A stretch of 64,000 bases of DNA from Spongilla lacustris (taxonomy: Eukaryota; Porifera; Demospongiae; Spongillida; Spongillidae), in assembly GCA_949361645.1 (NCBI GenBank), contig OX442434.1, positions 497,048-561,047 of the forward strand, read 5' to 3'. Position numbers and translations under genes: made by a program. The stretch's first letter is position 1, and each line of letters starts with the position of its first letter. The notes under the pieces are model-generated. The model was not told where the DNA came from, searched no databases, and saw nothing but the letters and a program-made list of their open reading frames with translations. Shown here in pieces: positions 61,286 to 64,000 of the stretch.

Positions 61286-63555
61286 TAACTTGAAATACAC
61301 GGATGGGACCTCTATATAGCAGAACTTTACAATGGCTTCAATGTATAAATAAATATTAGCATGCAAATTATGGATTTTCTCCACAACCAATTGCCTATCA
61401 AGGGAAGGGAAAGCTCTAGGGTAAGAATGCACCATTCTATGTGTGTTGAGAAGAAGAGAGGCATTTCTGAAAATCATCAAATTAATGTAGCAAATAAGAT
61501 ATGAGGGCGTGCCAAGCTATGGTGTGCAAAGGAGACCAGCTCTGGCTAAGGAGACCAGCTCCATTGGCTGTCAGCAGCTGCAATCCCATACAGATGCCAA
61601 TATGAAGTGTTAGCTGTTTGCATTGTGTTGTGCTGTCATATAGAGCAGGACCTTGTACTTGACAGAGCTTAGCACCTGCACTGACAAGGAAACATAAAGT
61701 GTCCCCCTGTGCCCATAAAGTGTCCCTCTGTGCCCATAAAGTGTCCTTCTGTGCCCACAAAGTGTCCCTCTGTGCCCATAAAGTGTCCCTCTGTGCCCAT
61801 AAAGTGTCCCTCTGTGCCCATACAGTATGGTACTCAAGCCATGAAGAACATGAGAACCACTTCTTCGCACATGGAGCCGTTGGGATTATAGTAAGCTTTC
61901 CAAAGTTTTCAGGTACAAGACATCAACAGAAGACTTATGTGTTACTTACTACTTACTACACTTAATACTAAAATCCATCTGGAGAGGATTGCTGTGGCAT
62001 TTGCCCTCCCCAAGTGCAGGTTGAGCCTGCCATATAGCTCAGATAGCATAGCCTGCCATATAGCTCAGATAGCATAGCTGCCATATAGCTCAGATAGCAT
62101 AGCCTGCCATATAGCTCAGATAGCATAGCCTGCCATATAGCTCAGATGGCATAGCCTGCCATATAGCTCAGATAGCATAGCTGCCATATAGCTCAGATAG
62201 CATAGCCTGCCATATAGCTCAGATGGCATAGCCTGCCATATAGCTCAGATAGCATAGCTGCCATATAGCTCAGATGGCATAGCTGCCATATAGCTCAGAT
62301 GGCATAGCTGCCATATAGCTCAGATGGCATAGCTGCCATATAGCTCAGATGGCATAGCTGCCATACAGCAGATAGCATAGATGCCATACAGCTCAGATAG
62401 CACAGCCATTTTTGGTTTGCCTGTGGCAAGTTGGGAGGCAAGCTTTGTGAGTGAGTCCATAGCTTTCTCTACCCAAGCATCGCCAAGGGAATGTACCAAC
62501 AAACTACATAGGCTGAAAGTAAAACTCTTTACCTGTGGCCCAGAGGCTAACCTGAATGTGCCATATGAAATTATCCCAACATGCACTTGTTTTCAAAAAC
62601 TCTTTGCTGATACTACTACTGTACAACCACACATCTACTGTGCCATCCCTACAATCTCCCCCTATGCCCATATTGGGGGAGGTGGGTCTCTAGCTAACTG
62701 GAGGGGCGCCTCTTTGATGTAGGAGGACACGTTGTGTGTAAATACACACAGGACAAACACACCTGCAATAGCAGCACTAAACACACACGAGAAAAAAAAA
62801 CATCAAAATGCATGTACATGTAAGTACATTTAAAGCGCCACCGCAAAGTAGGGTTGCGTAAACAATCTCAGGACGCGACGCGCTATCTGCCATCTGCCAT
62901 CTGCGGCCTGGCCCCTAGCAGACATTTGTATTGTTTGTACATGTAGCGTGCTAATAAAACCATAAATGTATATTGCCCTAATTAATTAAAAGCAGCGCTA
63001 CCAATGATAGCTTTCACTTAAACATTCAAATGCAAAGCTCTGGTAACATTAACACAACGAATATGCATGAGGTACTCACCTTTATTTGAGGCGTTCACAG
63101 TGACCTGCGACTGATTCTCGAGAAACGCTGCTATCAGCGACTGCACGGTATAAACGTTGGACGACTCTCCTTCTGTCGAGCACTCGGTGGAATTACACGT
63201 AGCGTTACCTGCGGGAGGATAATTGGCATGCGACATAGCACGTAGTCATAGGCCTAAATGCGTGAGAAGATACATGATTGCTAGCTACAAGCAGCACAAG
63301 CAGGAGCGTTGAACGATTCAGTTACTAATTAGTACCTATATTAAATAGGCATACCCTACAGACCGTCGATCTCATTTCGAGGCACACTAATCCTACTTCT
63401 AATAACACAGCTGCATCAAAGCTCTTGCTAATTAAGCTATCATCCTGATCTAGCTAAGTACTATGTACGTTTACGCAAAAGTACTCACTTGAACTGAAGC
63501 TCCCATTGATACTGCTTGCTAACAATAGCACTAACAGCGGCGCTCTGGACATCAT
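57773..63555 (-). CDS. Glypican B (paralogue of glypican A; one internal exon not identified)
   Basis: Exons found: 63489-63555 (signal peptide MMSRAPLLVLLLASSING), 63080-63208, 60147-60832, 59371-59600 and 57773-58268. The last two exon junctions match glypican A in position and phase (the penultimate exon is 230 nt in both). Motifs: VDTRNTCQLYDLFQRMLYNVY, KPCVASLAKIANCSTC, APCEGLCENILRGCLVDLAEL, IKCNPGAGKR, GTCWNGVHLGR, SSNPEVVFCP, attachment stretch GGSGSGSGSGAEP, and hydrophobic GPI tail HYSLVFYICIVFVLM. The exon equivalent to glypican A exon 2 (CC motif) was not found in the 2.2-kb intron 60833-63079. A phase-compatible candidate near 61590-61675 (KLCQVQGPALYDSTTQC) is unconvincing. That intron also carries a mobile-element fragment. 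Confidence 0.83.
58615..59275. repeat. 34-bp minisatellite in glypican B intron
   Basis: About 20 copies of CCCCCACTGTACTCCCTCTG followed by CTCCTCCTTGTATG. Stop-free on the plus strand, non-coding. Confidence 0.93.
59685..60130. repeat. CTCCTCCC-rich tracts in glypican B intron
   Basis: Degenerate CCCTCTACTCCTCCC units at 59690-59790, and four 22-bp copies of CTACCTCCTTACCTCCTCCC at about 60050-60130, immediately before the exon boundary at 60147. Confidence 0.8.
61200..61283. repeat. (CA)n microsatellite
   Basis: About 42 uninterrupted CA units in a glypican B intron. Confidence 0.95.
61690..61832. repeat. 21-bp minisatellite in glypican B intron
   Basis: Seven copies of GTGCCCATAAAGTGTCCCTC plus T. 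Confidence 0.92.
62030..62400. repeat. 24-25 bp minisatellite derived from a mobile-element frame
   Basis: About 14 copies of GCCATATAGCTCAGATAGCA plus TAG(C)CT. On the minus strand the first copy is the SELYG codon run at the end of the element fragment at 62400-62586, so the array appears to have grown out of that sequence. Confidence 0.88.
62320..62586 (-). mobile_element. Second fragment of the retroelement-associated domain
   Basis: The minus-strand frame contains LGDAWVEKAMDSLTKLASQL, then ATGKPKMAVLSELYG. This parallels FGGWGNEAIDVLTKLSKKMA and VASTIYSRL in the tyrosinase intron fragment. Only this short part remains, followed by repeat. Confidence 0.6.
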
Positions 63556-63723
63556 GCGCGAGCCGAGTGAGAAAAGCTATTAGCAATACAATATAATGAG
63601 CTTCAATTGCAATATTAAGCCATTTATTGATATGAAAACCAATTATGCTCCTCCCCGGCCCGTGAATTTAAACCAATCCTGGTTATTGCAGTAGATTAAC
63701 AAATCGATCGCCATTTCGTAAAA
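63556..63723. promoter_or_regulatory. Bidirectional promoter between glypican B and CWC15
   Basis: Only 168 bp separates the two divergent start codons (63555 minus and 63724 plus). No TATA box is obvious; the region is moderately AT-rich with a central CCCCGGCCCG block. Confidence 0.65.
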
Positions 63724-63845
63724 ATGACTACTGCTGCAAGGGCGACGTTTGAATCAGCGCGAGGTAGCAAGGGTAGTGACCTCGCAGCGCTATCGAAGCA
63801 GTATTCCAGCCGAGACCTTCCATCACACACGAAGTTGAAGATGAG
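63724..63845 (+). CDS. CWC15: CWC15 spliceosome-associated protein, exon 1 only
   Basis: [19 protein letters not shown], then [19 protein letters not shown] match the highly conserved CWC15 N-terminus. The exon ends ATGAG|GTATTG at 63845 in phase 2; the rest lies beyond the window. CWC15 is part of the Prp19-associated spliceosome complex in the nucleus. Confidence 0.9.
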
Positions 63846-64000
63846 GTATTGTACGAGTGGTATTCTAAATAACGCGCATCGCCATTTTATTTACATTACT
63901 GAAACTCCTCTGCACTTTTGTTTCTTAGTGTAAGTACGATTGTAACTGCGTTTGTGTAGAGCGATTAAGTGAATAGAGACAATTTTGTAACCAGCTGAAC

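Noticed and set aside
61590..61675. Candidate for the missing glypican B exon
   Set aside because: Phase fits, but the double-Cys motif and length do not match the glypican A exon.

Overview
This window is nuclear DNA of an animal, most likely a sponge or another early-branching metazoan. Intron-rich genes with GT-AG junctions, AATAAA signals and TATA boxes rule out a prokaryote. The gene set is animal: tyrosinase, a CD38-type ADP-ribosyl cyclase, fibrinogen-domain proteins, glypicans, PARL, PAAF1, DCUN1D1 and CWC15. The sponge assignment is an inference from overall character, not from a diagnostic marker. Many exons were joined by eye from reading frame, splice signals and remembered family alignments. 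A block of exactly 200 N (8801-9000) is a scaffolding gap.

Layout. 50-3748 (+): three-exon tyrosinase; its first intron holds a TA-flanked MITE and a retroelement-type domain with an in-frame 7-residue tandem expansion. 3928-5555 (-): GPI-type ADP-ribosyl cyclase. 5713-8474 (-): PARL rhomboid protease, 5' end missing at the gap. 9892-15424 (+): WD-repeat proteasome factor PAAF1, N-terminus missing. 16735-34568: four intact secreted fibrinogen-related (FReD) genes, one minus and three plus, two FReD relics, and a gene with two beta-trefoil lectin domains joined by a GYGQQP-repeat linker (18920-21169). 35300-43901 (+): DCUN1D1-type NEDD8 ligase, with very large minisatellites in its introns. 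44493-47691 and 57773-63555 (both -): two paralogous glypicans. Between them are three Rab-like GTPase genes: R1 (-, apparently dead), R2 (-, open but with a degenerate P-loop) and R3 (+, normal P-loop). The last 277 bases carry exon 1 of CWC15, divergent from glypican B across 168 bp.

Non-coding character. Most large introns and spacers contain minisatellites with 18-60 bp units. Several start at or overlap a splice site. One 3.2-kb array in the last DCUN1D1 intron has no cytosine on the sense strand. Poly(C) runs of about 14 or more recur across the window.

The strongest candidate for something undescribed is the Rab-like cluster. All three paralogues have Gly in place of the switch-II Gln and end in -RCF instead of a standard prenylation motif. 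Two have lost the P-loop GK. R1 and R2 are a direct segmental duplication, and only R1 shows inactivating lesions. The other notable theme is tandem-repeat growth seeded at splice sites and inside reading frames.
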